In this document: piece after piece, positions 44,494-53,609 of the stretch
How the letters are laid out: every line of letters starts with the position of its first letter
How positions within the stretch are numbered: the stretch's first letter is position 1
Source: Lachnospiraceae bacterium
GTDB taxonomy: Bacteria > Bacillota_A > Clostridia > Lachnospirales > Lachnospiraceae
NCBI GenBank assembly: GCA_009911175.1
Contig: QXWX01000004.1
Coordinates: 74,614 to 138,613, forward strand
Length of the DNA: 64,000 nt
Direction of reading: 5' to 3'
Notes under the pieces: model-generated
What the model was told of the DNA's origin: nothing
The model's input: the letters and a program-made list of their open reading frames with translations, nothing else
Databases searched by the model: none
Position numbers and translations under genes: made by a program

Positions 44494-46068
44494 CTACACA
44501 ATCACTTCCAAAATCTGTTTTCCGTCACATACGCTCTCCGTCACTCCAATCTGCTTATGCTTATTGAAATTGAATGTCAGCAGGTATTCTCTGTCCTGGT
44601 GATATTGTTCCAGATATCCCGCCAGTTGAACCTGTCCGTCATGGTGATATTTTTTTCCCCGCCACAGCTTTAATTCTATAATAAATTGCCGACCTCTATA
44701 ATCTACAATCACATCGGTCCTTGATTTATCCCGCGTCTGCGCTTCTATATAATAGTTTCCAGCCCCATTGATGATCGGGCGGAGAAACATCAGAAAAAAC
44801 CTTCTCCCTTCCTCTTCTATAAACTTCTCATCGGCATCAAAAAATACACTTTCAAAGTATTCATAAAATTTTTTCATGACCAGCTCCATCCGCAGCATTC
44901 CGCAAACAATAAACTGATTTTTCACAATATCCGGTTGATCACCGCAATCCGCCTCTTCTTCCGACAAGAAAAAATTATACAGCTTTGTCTCAAAAATCCG
45001 GTTCGACACACAAACAGCCTGATTCCGCTCTTTCAAAAATCCAAACATCATTCCTAATTGCGTCACCTGGGCATTTGCTTCATAGGTATACCGCCTTCCC
45101 TGAAAGAGAATATTTTTCAGCATTTCACTCAGCTTCGGATATTCCTGCAGATGCTTGATCATATCATCGAATAATGTATTTGGTTCTTTCAGGAGAATAC
45201 GGACAGCCCCAAGTATGCCTTCTTTTGTCCATGCAGCTTTTTTGTCTGGGAAAGTACAACTTCCAGCGATTCTTTCGTCCAACAGCTGACATATCCTTGA
45301 TACCAGATAGGGATAGCCAGATGTATACTCGTATAGCAGTTGGCTGATCATTGTAATATCCATCCCCGTATGATAATCGTCTTCATACTTTAGCAGCATC
45401 GACGCAATCTCTTTTGAAGAAAAACTCATATCTACCAAAAAATCTGCCGCAATGTTCCACGGACTGTTATTTTTTATTTCCTCTCCAGGATGAAGTTTTA
45501 ATTTCAGGTTTTTGATATCATAAACTCCCGCCAAAATTACTGATTTAAATGTACGATCTATCCCCGCAAGCTGTTTCTGATATTTTTCCCGCAGCATACC
45601 CAGGAATGATAAAAAAATCTGGTTATCAGAGCTTTTATCTACTTCATCAATCATCAAAATGATTTCTTTGGGACATTCACTGCATAAACGGCTGATTTTA
45701 TTTCCCAGAGTCCTCATAGGAAATCTTTCTGAAACCGGGCTATTCCATTCCTCTAATATCTTCGGTGAAATGTCCTGCCGCATCAGAGAATCTCCGATAT
45801 CCATCATCAAGCCTTCCGCGAGATTCAAGGCAGACTTGAAATATTCATCGGCAGATTCAAAACTCAGATTCAGGACAATGTATGTTTCTTTCAATTTTTC
45901 CTCGAGAAGATAAAGTGTTGTCGTCTTTCCATACTGCCTTGCCTGATTGATCGTAAAATAGCTTCCCTGCTGAATATAATCTTCAATGATCGTATTGATT
46001 TTCTCTGTAGTGTCAACCATATAGTGCTTGTCTCTGACACAATTTCCTGTCACGTGAAATCTTTTCAT
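44494..46068 (-). CDS. AAA-like ATPase with C-terminal PD-(D/E)XK nuclease domain
   Basis: Protein of 524 residues. The P-loop is the unusual NQARQYGKTTTL (about 37-48), Walker B is IILMIDEVDKS, then a winged-helix-like region around GYPYLVSRICQLLDERI. The C-terminal part has SRTDVIVDYRGRQFIIELKL, which fits the D...ExK nuclease core. The family is very common in gut Clostridia and Bacteroidetes, in multiple copies, and of unknown role. I start at ATG 46066-46068 with GGGAGG upstream. It lies between two broken genes. Confidence 0.85.
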   Translation of the reverse strand: MKRFHVTGNCVRDKHYMVDTTEKINTIIEDYIQQGSYFTINQARQYGKTTTLYLLEEKLKETYIVLNLSFESADEYFKSALNLAEGLMMDIGDSLMRQDISPKILEEWNSPVSERFPMRTLGNKISRLCSECPKEIILMIDEVDKSSDNQIFLSFLGMLREKYQKQLAGIDRTFKSVILAGVYDIKNLKLKLHPGEEIKNNSPWNIAADFLVDMSFSSKEIASMLLKYEDDYHTGMDITMISQLLYEYTSGYPYLVSRICQLLDERIAGSCTFPDKKAAWTKEGILGAVRILLKEPNTLFDDMIKHLQEYPKLSEMLKNILFQGRRYTYEANAQVTQLGMMFGFLKERNQAVCVSNRIFETKLYNFFLSEEEADCGDQPDIVKNQFIVCGMLRMELVMKKFYEYFESVFFDADEKFIEEEGRRFFLMFLRPIINGAGNYYIEAQTRDKSRTDVIVDYRGRQFIIELKLWRGKKYHHDGQVQLAGYLEQYHQDREYLLTFNFNKHKQIGVTESVCDGKQILEVIV

Positions 46069-46121
46069 ATCACACTGCCTCCCTGCACACTTATCTTCCA
46101 TCTGTTTTAGCATGCTATTCC

Positions 46122-46630
46122 TTATACACCGCACTTCATTTTAAACCCAATCCCCCAAACCGTCTGGATATATTCCTCATCCGGATCCACCTTGGCCAGC
46201 TTTTTGCGGATGTTGCTGACGTGGAACATTGACCGTATTGTCTTCTCCGGCACTGTATTCGGCTCTTCCCTCCCGCATCTGCGCAGTACGGCGCAGATGC
46301 GGGAGGGAACCTCTTCCGGTTTGAAGGGCTTGGTAAGGTAATCATCCGCTCCGTCCATGAGCAACTCCACCCGGTCATGCAGGCTTCCTTTGGCGGATAA
46401 GATCATGACCGGAACGGAAAGCCTGCGTTCCCTGCGGATATAATCCAGCAGCTCCTCCCCGGTCATTCCCGGAAGCATTAAGTCCAAAAGAAGAAGGCCG
46501 TAGGCTCCGGCCTGGAAAATGCCTGCTCCGGGGAATATCCGTTTTTCTTTAAGATTTTATAGAGCAGACGATTGATGTCCGCATCGTCTTCCACAATCAA
46601 AACACGTGGGCTTTTTCCGATATCCTGCAT
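46122..46630 (-). pseudogene. Broken OmpR-family response regulator
   Basis: The frame from ATG 46630 (AGGAGG upstream) gives PRVLIVEDDADINRLLYKIL and then leaves the reading frame near PEQAFS. A second frame continues LLLLDLMLPGMTGEELLDY through DDYLTKPFKPEE. The receiver is then joined almost directly to the last part of the winged helix, SNIRKKLAKVDPDEEYIQTV, so most of the DNA-binding domain is deleted. Likely once the regulator of the broken BcrA-like transporter. Confidence 0.88.
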
Positions 46631-46743
46631 TGTAATCGCCTCCTGAATCCACTTCGATTTCCGCAACTCTTGAATATATTATAAATGACTTTAGAAAAAA
46701 GTACAATTCTGATTTAAAGTGCAGGTTATTTCAGCTCCATGAT
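46631..46743. other. Intergenic flank of the broken regulator, no gene seen
   Basis: AT-rich upstream region of the response regulator relic. No feature recognised before the hairpin element at 46744. Confidence 0.4.
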
Positions 46744-46892
46744 CGTTACAGGTCACACCTTGACCAGGCGTGCCCTGTAACTCAGGCCGTCATTTAAAAT
46801 TGCCTACGGCAATGGACGGCCTGAATCCCAGCTTTTATGTGCATCCTCCTGACCAATCAGCGTAGTGATTGGTCAGGGTGTGACATGTAACG
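46744..46892. repeat. Multi-hairpin intergenic element
   Basis: Outer 23-nt arms (46744-46766 and 46870-46892) match at 21 of 23 positions. Inside are CAGGCCGTC/GACGGCCTG (46783-46791, 46815-46823) with an inner ATTGCC/GGCAAT, and CTGACCAATCA/TGATTGGTCAG (46849-46859, 46866-46876). From here to 47104 I see no gene. Confidence 0.7.
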
Positions 46893-47104
46893 GCTTTCAT
46901 CATGTCATCCTGAATCTTTTTGTCAACCACTTGCTTCTGTATTTCATATCTGCTAAAATAATTCCAGCGAAAGAATCATTTGTCGAAAAACCATATTTCC
47001 GGATGCTCCGTAGTTTTCCTGCCTGTCCATCCATTCATCAATAACGTGCCGGCGCAATCCTGCGTCCGCTGAAAAAGTCTCTGAAAATACAAATGAGGTG
47101 TATG

Positions 47105-47923
47105 ATGCATATTACAACAATGTTTATCTGGTTTATTTTATACAGTATTCTGGGATGGGTCTATGAAACGATCTTCTGCAGTGTAAAGACTCTGAAATGG
47201 GACAACCGGGGCATGCTCATCGGGCCCTACTGCCCGATCTACGGCGTAGGCGCGGTGCTGGACGTGCTTGTCTGCGACGGGCTCCCCAATTACGGCGCGG
47301 TATTTCTGACCTGTATGCTCGGCTCCGCGGTGCTGGAATATACCACCTCGTATACTACGGAAAAGCTGTTTCACGCAGTATGGTGGGATTACAGCGATCT
47401 CCCCCTGAACATCAAGGGCCGGATCTGTCTGCCCTGTTCCCTGGGCTTCGGCGCGGCCGGATTGATCGTGCTGTACGGCATCCACCCTTATATGGTGCGT
47501 GTCACCGATGCTCTTCCACTTTCCTGGCAGGAGCCTGCCGCATTGGTTCTGATGGCGGTTTTCTCCGCAGACTGCGCGCTGACGGCAGACTCCCTGATTG
47601 CGCTGAACGTCAAGCTGGAGACCACCATGAAGGCCATCGACTCGCAGATTTCGGAGCGGTACGACGCATTAATTGAAAACACAAGGCAGAACCTTTCCGA
47701 AGGGCTGGAAACCCTGAAAGAAAAAATTTCCCTGGAAGAATTTCGCGAACGCAGGATGATGGAGGAATTAAAGCATACGCTTTCCACTATGAACTGGAAC
47801 CAGACCCGGGCGCTCCGCTCCTCTGTATCCTTCCGTCATGCGCGGTACCGCGAACTGGGAAGCAGGATGAAGCATGCGCTCTCCTTCCGCAGGAAAGAGA
47901 CAGAAAGGCAGGATCTGAAATGA
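47105..47923 (+). CDS. CmpB-like (putative ABC transporter type IV) membrane protein
   Basis: Membrane protein of 272 residues with five N-terminal helices and a long cytoplasmic coiled-coil tail (about 180-270). Motifs FILYSILGWVYETIFCSV, NRGMLIGPYCPIYGVGAV and YTTEKLFHAVWWDYS are typical of the PF06541 family, named after CmpB but without proven transport. I choose the ATG at 47105, 6 nt after GAGG, over upstream ATGs at 47093 and 47102. It overlaps the next gene (ATGA). Confidence 0.88.
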   Translation: MHITTMFIWFILYSILGWVYETIFCSVKTLKWDNRGMLIGPYCPIYGVGAVLDVLVCDGLPNYGAVFLTCMLGSAVLEYTTSYTTEKLFHAVWWDYSDLPLNIKGRICLPCSLGFGAAGLIVLYGIHPYMVRVTDALPLSWQEPAALVLMAVFSADCALTADSLIALNVKLETTMKAIDSQISERYDALIENTRQNLSEGLETLKEKISLEEFRERRMMEELKHTLSTMNWNQTRALRSSVSFRHARYRELGSRMKHALSFRRKETERQDLK

Positions 47924-48393
47924 GATTGACGAAAAAAGAACTCTCCGAGATCAAAAAACATCTTCGTGGGCTGAATCTGACGGAGGAGGCCCAGCTTATG
48001 AAGCGTTTTATCCAGCATGGGCGCATTTCCACCTATGAACATGTACTCAGCGTAACCCGGCTCAGCTTTTATCTGAACCGCCGCCTGCATCTCGGCGCGT
48101 CGGATTCCGAACTGGTGCGGGGCGCGTTTCTCCATGACTTTTATCTGTACGACTGGCACATAAGCGATTCCCACGAGCGGCTCCACGGATTCCATCATCC
48201 GTCAGTCGCCCTGAAAAATGCCATGCGGCTGTATACGCTCTCTCCGGTGGAGCAGAATATCATCCAAAGCCACATGTGGCCCCTGACGCTGTTCTCGCTT
48301 CCGAAGTGCAGGGCCGCAGTGATCGTCTGCCTTGCGGATAAGATCTGCTCCACTTATGAAACGCTTATACGAAGCAATCCTTTTCCTTGCTGA
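47920..48393 (+). CDS. HD-domain phosphohydrolase
   Basis: Protein of 157 residues. The HD residues are in GAFLHDFYLYDW (His-Asp), with earlier His in STYEHVLSVTRL and later His in IIQSHMWPLTLF, and Asp in LADKICSTYE; a full set of metal ligands. Translationally coupled to the CmpB-like gene, a pairing found in other Clostridia. Possibly acts on a nucleotide or lipid phosphate. Confidence 0.9.
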   Translation: MRLTKKELSEIKKHLRGLNLTEEAQLMKRFIQHGRISTYEHVLSVTRLSFYLNRRLHLGASDSELVRGAFLHDFYLYDWHISDSHERLHGFHHPSVALKNAMRLYTLSPVEQNIIQSHMWPLTLFSLPKCRAAVIVCLADKICSTYETLIRSNPFPC

Positions 48394-48447
48394 ATTGCAG
48401 AATATCATCTTATAGATATCCAGAAAAAGATGCAGCACAGTTAAGGA

Positions 48448-49477
48448 TTATTTGACGTAATTACTTTTTTGTTTTATTTGCTCTGTTTCCTCAATCAACA
48501 ATTCAACCTCATTTTTTTCTATTCTTTTTCGGTTCTCGTCATAAAGCTCATATTGTTCATAGGCGTGTGCCTTTGCCTGTTTTGCGGAAATATGCCCGGC
48601 TCCAGATAACACTTCCCGTCCTGTCATATTCAGGAAATTATTGAGGTAAGTTTCCCAGTCTTTCATATACATGGGGTTATGCCTTCGTGCCTGGTCTTCC
48701 GCAAAGTCCAGGTACATCGTTACCACCCTGTTTAATTCCTGCATTTCATCCTCATTGAGATAGTTCTTGGCGATATCCACATCTTTTTTGCGGACTTTTG
48801 CGCCCTCAAAAGCAGTCAGCCCCCATATTGTCTTTCATGGCATCTGCCCTCTGCATAATGACTTCTACTGCGGTATGCCCATGCACTCCGTAATGTATTT
48901 TATTCTGGACAGTTTTAAAGAATAATTCTGCGTCTTTATCATTGCTGGAATAATCAACGGATGTTTTGTATATGTCACAGATTTTCTGGTAAAAACGCTT
49001 TTCCGACGCCCTAATTTCGCGGATGCGCTCTAACAATTCATCAAAATAATCTTCGCCAAAGGGTTTTGGGTTTTTCAGGCGTTCGTCATTCATGGAAAAC
49101 CCCTTACGGGAATATTCTTCTAAGATGGCAGAAGCCCAGTTCCGAAAATGCATCCCCACATTGGAACGGACACGGTAACCGATGGCAAGAATCATTTTAA
49201 AATTATAATGCTTTTTCTTCCGTTTAACCTGCCTTTTTCCCTCTGTTTGAACTTGTAAGAAATCCTTACAAGTTGAAGGTTCATCCAGTTCACCATCAGC
49301 ATAAATATTGCGGATATGTGTGGTGATGTTTTGGGGAGTCGTATTATAGAGTCTGGTAATGGCTGACTGATTCATCCAGATGTCACCATTCTGGAAAAAC
49401 ACGTCAATTTTGGTATCGCCTTTTTCCGTCTGGTAGATAAGGATATTTCCCAATCTGGTCTTTTCAAAAAAGTTCAT
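48448..49477 (-). pseudogene. rhuM: RhuM family gene with a +1 frameshift
   Basis: The first frame (48806-49477) matches RhuM: IDVFFQNGDIWMNQSAITRL, then YNFKMILAIGYRVRSNVGMH and FRNWASAILEEY. It leaves frame at DNMGADCF. Removing one G from the run ATGGGGGCTG would give MGLTAFEGA and join the second frame (48448-48780), which begins VDIAKNYLNEDEMQELNRVV and carries the family's C-terminal half. So one G in a G5 tract splits the gene. ATG at 49475-49477 lies 2 nt behind the degV stop. RhuM is a Fic/virulence-associated family, often on pathogenicity islands. Confidence 0.88.
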
Positions 49478-49479
49478 TC

Positions 49480-50337
49480 TTATACCTTCTTCGTACAAGT
49501 CACCGCCATGGCTCCTGCCCCGATATGGCAGGCAATGCTCAGGGAAAGCGGGTTTTCCATGATCTCATACTCCGGGAAATGGCTGTGGATCTCTTCCTTC
49601 CACTCTGCCGCCTCTTCCTTCCCACAGGTATACGCCATTCCCAAAATCAATTGAGATTCCTTCCCCGCAAACCGTTCCTTGATATCCTTCTCAATTGCCT
49701 GCAGCATGGTTCGCTTTGCCGCCTTCCAGCCCCGCACCTTTGCAAAGGCATCCAGCTTTTCTCCCTGGATCTGCAGCACCGGCTTTAAGTTCAGCACGGT
49801 TCCCAGAGCCGCGGCCGCGGGGGTGATCCTGCCGCCTTTTTTCAGATATTTCAACGTATCCACGGTGATGTAGATGGTGGATTCAAATTTTTCTCTTTCT
49901 AAGATTTCCCGGATCTCCGCCGCCGACTTTCCTGCGTCGCGCAGCTCCATGGCGTCTATGACGGACCGCTCCTGGGTCACGGAAATCCTCTGGTTATTCA
50001 CCACCTGCACCCGCCCGTTGTAGTCCTCTGCCAGTGAAACAGCGGTCTCGCAGGAACTGCTCAGGCCGCTGGACATAGGGATATGCACCAGCTCGTCGTA
50101 TTCTTCCAGAGCCCTGTCCCACAGATCCATGACATCCCCCGGCGACGGCTGGGACGTGGAAATATCCGCATCCTCCCCAAGCCGTTTGTAAAACTCCTCC
50201 TGGGTCAGGGTAATGTCTTCCAGAAAGAGTTCCCCATTGATATAGAACGGCATCGGAAGGACATAGATCCCCATCTCCTTTCCCTTTGCCTGTGTAATCC
50301 CGCTGTTGCTGTCTGTTACAATCGCTATCCTGCTCAT
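49480..50337 (-). CDS. DegV family fatty acid-binding protein
   Basis: Protein of 285 residues that binds a single fatty acid; FakB proteins of this family present fatty acids to FakA for phosphorylation. It begins MSRIAIVTDSNSGITQ and has TSQPSPGDVMDLW, PMSSGLSSSCETAV with the ligand-binding Ser, and VDTLKYLKKGGRI. I start at ATG 50335-50337; the frame is open to 50496. A rhuM relic follows directly. Confidence 0.93.
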   Translation of the reverse strand: MSRIAIVTDSNSGITQAKGKEMGIYVLPMPFYINGELFLEDITLTQEEFYKRLGEDADISTSQPSPGDVMDLWDRALEEYDELVHIPMSSGLSSSCETAVSLAEDYNGRVQVVNNQRISVTQERSVIDAMELRDAGKSAAEIREILEREKFESTIYITVDTLKYLKKGGRITPAAAALGTVLNLKPVLQIQGEKLDAFAKVRGWKAAKRTMLQAIEKDIKERFAGKESQLILGMAYTCGKEEAAEWKEEIHSHFPEYEIMENPLSLSIACHIGAGAMAVTCTKKV

Positions 50338-50422
50338 TTTATCGTCTCTTGCTCCTTTAATATTCCTGCAGTCCCAAAAACGTTCCGCCGGCCTGTTTTC
50401 CGAACTGTTCCCGGCGACTGCA

Positions 50423-51787
50423 TCAATTCTTAAAACTATGGATCGGCGCCGGAATCCGTCCTTTCCGGCTGATGAATGTGTCGCATCCAAATTCATTCAC
50501 CGGAATAATGGGCGCATAGCCCAGAAGCCCTCCAAATTCCGCCGTCTCGCCCACATCTTTTCCGATCACCGGGATCAGCCTTACCGCCGTGGTCTTCTGG
50601 TTCACCATGCCGATGGCCATTTCGTCCGCAATGATCCCGGCAATGGTGCTGGCCTTCGTCTTGCCCGGAATGGCGATCATATCCAGGCCCACAGAACAGA
50701 CGCAGGTCATGGCTTCCAACTTCTCCAGCGTCAGAGAACCGACGTTCACCGCGTCGATCATTCCCTGGTCCTCGCTCACCGGGATAAATGCGCCGCTTAA
50801 GCCCCCCACATAGGAGGAGGCCATCACACCGCCCTTTTTCACCTGGTCATTGAGCATGGCCAGGGCCGCCGTAGTCCCCGGCGCGCCGACCCTCTCCAGG
50901 CCGATCTCTTCCAGGATCTCCGCCACGCTGTCCCCGATGGCCGGAGTGGGCGCCAGGGACAGATCCACGATTCCGAAGGGGATTCCCATCCGCTTCGATG
51001 CCTCTCCCGCCACAAGCTGGCCTACCCGGGTCACCTTGAAGGCGGTCTTCTTAATGGTCTCGCAGAGTTCCTCGAATCCCTTGCCCCGAACCTTTTCCAA
51101 TGCCTTCTTCACGACGCCCGGCCCGCTGACTCCCACGTTGATGACCGCGTCCGCCTCCGTCACGCCCAGAAATGCCCCTGCCATAAACGGATTGTCGTCC
51201 GGCGCGTTGCAGAATACCACCAGCTTTGCACAGCCCAGGGAATCCCGGTCCTTGGTGGCCTCGGCTGTGGCCTTTACGATCTCCCCGCAGAGGCGAACCG
51301 CATCCATATTGATCCCGGTTCTGGTGGAGCCTACATTGACGGAGCTGCAGATCCGCTCCGTCTCCGCCAGCGCCTGGGGGATCGACCGGATCAGGTATTC
51401 CTCGCTTTTCGTCATTCCCTTGGACACCAGTGCGGAATATCCGCCGATAAAGTTTACGCCTACGGTCTGCGCCGCCCGGTCCAGCGTCCGGGCGATGGTC
51501 ACAAAATCCTCCGGGCATCTGCACGCCGCAGACCCCACCAGGGAAATGGGCGTAATGGAGATCCGCTTGTTGACGATCGGAATGCCGAACTCCTTTTCAA
51601 TGTCCCGGCCTGTGCTGACCAGATCCTTCGCCACCCTGGTGATCTTCTCATAGATCTTTTCATTCAGCGCTACCAGATCCGAGTCGATGCAGTCCAGCAG
51701 GCTGATCCCCAGCGTGATCGTACGCACGTCCAGGTTCTCATGCTCGATCATTTCATTTGTCTCTGAAACTTCATACATATTAATCAT
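50423..51787 (-). CDS. PFL family protein (UPF0210 / DUF711)
   Basis: Protein of 454 residues, the standard length, beginning [20 protein letters not shown]. Conserved stretches are [46 protein letters not shown] and [18 protein letters not shown]. Structures show a fold related to formate-lyases but no activity is known. It always pairs with an ACT-domain protein, encoded 52 nt upstream here. The ATG at 51785-51787 has GTGAGG upstream. Confidence 0.92.
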   Translation of the reverse strand: MINMYEVSETNEMIEHENLDVRTITLGISLLDCIDSDLVALNEKIYEKITRVAKDLVSTGRDIEKEFGIPIVNKRISITPISLVGSAACRCPEDFVTIARTLDRAAQTVGVNFIGGYSALVSKGMTKSEEYLIRSIPQALAETERICSSVNVGSTRTGINMDAVRLCGEIVKATAEATKDRDSLGCAKLVVFCNAPDDNPFMAGAFLGVTEADAVINVGVSGPGVVKKALEKVRGKGFEELCETIKKTAFKVTRVGQLVAGEASKRMGIPFGIVDLSLAPTPAIGDSVAEILEEIGLERVGAPGTTAALAMLNDQVKKGGVMASSYVGGLSGAFIPVSEDQGMIDAVNVGSLTLEKLEAMTCVCSVGLDMIAIPGKTKASTIAGIIADEMAIGMVNQKTTAVRLIPVIGKDVGETAEFGGLLGYAPIIPVNEFGCDTFISRKGRIPAPIHSFKN

Positions 51788-51839
51788 ATCTGTTTTCCTC
51801 ACCTTTTGCGGCTGATTCTGTCTGTCGCAGCATTCTTTG

Positions 51840-52112
51840 TTACAGCCTGTGCATTTTCTCAAAAATTTCTTCTCTCTGGCAGCGGATATTGACCCCGATC
51901 TCCTTGCCCAGCTTTTCCAGATCATCACAGATCTTTGTAAACTGGGTATCCTTCTCCGTCACATCCACAATCATCATCATATTAAAGTATCCCTGCACGA
52001 TGGTCTGGGAAATGTCCAGAATGTTGATCCCATTTTCCGCAAGGTAGGTACATACCTTTGCGATGATCCCCACGGTATCCTTCCCCAGCACGGTTACGAT
52101 GCATTTCTTCAT
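51840..52112 (-). CDS. ACT-domain protein (UPF0237)
   Basis: A 90-residue single ACT domain, [20 protein letters not shown] at the start and [20 protein letters not shown] in the middle. ACT domains bind amino acids or similar small ligands; this one is predicted to regulate the PFL protein. I start at ATG 52110-52112 with AGGAGG 8 nt upstream. Confidence 0.92.
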   Translation of the reverse strand: MKKCIVTVLGKDTVGIIAKVCTYLAENGINILDISQTIVQGYFNMMMIVDVTEKDTQFTKICDDLEKLGKEIGVNIRCQREEIFEKMHRL

Positions 52113-52130
52113 GTCCTGTTCCTCCTGTAA

Positions 52131-52193
52131 TATGTAACCAATTTGCGCAGCAAATTGATTGCCTTCTGAATGCAGCCACTTGCGCAGCAAGTG
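52131..52193. repeat. Hairpins upstream of the ACT gene, related to 12287-12359
   Basis: AATTTGC-GCA-GCAAATT (52140-52156) and CACTTGC-GCA-GCAAGTG (52177-52193). The leading TATGTAACCA and trailing GATTGCC are identical in position to those at 12287; the stem differs by paired changes. Confidence 0.65.
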
Positions 52194-52218
52194 ATTGTTT
52201 GCCGGCCATCCGGCCCTT

Positions 52219-53016
52219 TCAAAAAGAGTATATCTCCGATACCTCGTCCCGTTTCGCAACAGTCATATCCAGATCTTCCCCTTTATAAGCGTTATCGCCC
52301 AGCGTCACTTCCAGCTTCACGGTTTCATACGCCAGCTTCACATAATTATTTTCCTTGCTCAGATGCCCCAGGACGATGTGCTTCAAATTATCATGTAGTA
52401 TATCACAAAGAAGCCGTCCTGACAATTCATTTGACAAATGTCCTTTCTCCCCCAGAATCCGCTGCTTCAGATAATAAGGGTAGGCCCCTACCTCCAGCAT
52501 ATGTATATCATGGTTTGCCTCTAAGAGCACCGCGTCCAGATTTTTCAGCTTGCCCACCACGTAATCCGTATACATCCCCAGATCCGTGGCCACGGCCGCC
52601 GATTTTCCTGCGCACTCCATCCGGTAGCCGGTGGGCTCGTTGGCGTCATGAGAAATGGCGAAGGGGTCGATGGTGATATCCCCAAGGGAAAATTTCTCGT
52701 CGATCCGGATGGGATGAAACAGCCCCTCCGGCATCTTTCCCAGGCTGGAATAGCCTTTGATCCCCTCAATGGTTCCCGGCGACGCATAGATGGGAATCCC
52801 GTATTTCCTGCTGAATACGCCCAGACCCTGGATATGATCCGAATGCTCGTGGGTCACCAGGATTCCCGTCAATTCCTCCCCTTTGATGTCCAGTTCCTTC
52901 AGACCCGCTTCGATGCGCTTTTTGCTGATCCCCGTATCCACCAGAAGATGGGTATGGTCGCTGCCGACGTAAATGCAGTTCCCGCTGCTCCCGCTGGCAA
53001 TGCTGCACAATCTCAT
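52219..53016 (-). CDS. MBL-fold hydrolase, YycJ/WalJ type
   Basis: Metallo-beta-lactamase fold protein of 265 residues beginning MRLCSIASGSSGNCIYVGSD, with the metal motif VTHEHSDHIQG (HxHxDH, about 54-64) and further ligands in ISHDANEP and LLEANHD. In B. subtilis YycJ is implicated in DNA repair as a 5' exonuclease. It overlaps coaE by 4 nt, in one operon with polA. Confidence 0.92.
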   Translation of the reverse strand: MRLCSIASGSSGNCIYVGSDHTHLLVDTGISKKRIEAGLKELDIKGEELTGILVTHEHSDHIQGLGVFSRKYGIPIYASPGTIEGIKGYSSLGKMPEGLFHPIRIDEKFSLGDITIDPFAISHDANEPTGYRMECAGKSAAVATDLGMYTDYVVGKLKNLDAVLLEANHDIHMLEVGAYPYYLKQRILGEKGHLSNELSGRLLCDILHDNLKHIVLGHLSKENNYVKLAYETVKLEVTLGDNAYKGEDLDMTVAKRDEVSEIYSF

Positions 53017-53597
53017 AATAATTCTCCTATCTGTTTCTTTGTATTTTCAAATGCACCGCTGTTGTCAATGACCGCCGTGCAGATTTTTCGAAATGCCGCT
53101 TCAGAAGGCTGGGACCGGATCATCCCCCGGGTCCGCTCCTCTGTATATCCCCGGGAGCGCACCAGACGCAGGCAGCGAACCGATTCCTCCGCGTAGACAT
53201 ACCACATTTCCCCGCAGAGATCGCCGTAATCCACATCGGGAAACAGCGCCGACTCCAGCACATACAGTTCCTCGCCTTCCCTCTCTTTTTGGGAAATGTC
53301 CTGCTCCACCCACCGCCGCACTTCCGGGTGGACGATGGAATTTAGAAGGGCCAGTTTTTGGGGGCTGGAAAACACGGTTTCAGCCAGCTTTCCCCGGTCC
53401 AGCTCTCCGTCCGCCCCCAGGATGTCCCGGCCGAATGCCTCCACGATCCGTTCATAGCAGGGCCGCCCTTTTTGCTGGAGACGCCTTGCCGCGTCGTCCA
53501 GCGGAGAGACCACCGCCCCGTACGCTTCCTGCAGAAATTGGAGGACTTCACTTTTCCCGGAACCGACCCCTCCGGTAATTCCTAGTATTTTCATCAT
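53013..53597 (-). CDS. coaE: Dephospho-CoA kinase
   Basis: Last step of CoA synthesis: phosphorylates the 3' hydroxyl of dephospho-CoA. The 194 residues carry the P-loop ILGITGGVGSGKSEV (about 4-18), the lid region and SPLDDAARRLQQKG, and HPEVRRWVEQ. Lies between polA and the YycJ gene, 12 nt behind polA, as in many Clostridia. Confidence 0.96.
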   Translation of the reverse strand: MMKILGITGGVGSGKSEVLQFLQEAYGAVVSPLDDAARRLQQKGRPCYERIVEAFGRDILGADGELDRGKLAETVFSSPQKLALLNSIVHPEVRRWVEQDISQKEREGEELYVLESALFPDVDYGDLCGEMWYVYAEESVRCLRLVRSRGYTEERTRGMIRSQPSEAAFRKICTAVIDNSGAFENTKKQIGELL

Positions 53598-53609
53598 TTT
53601 TCGCCTGCC

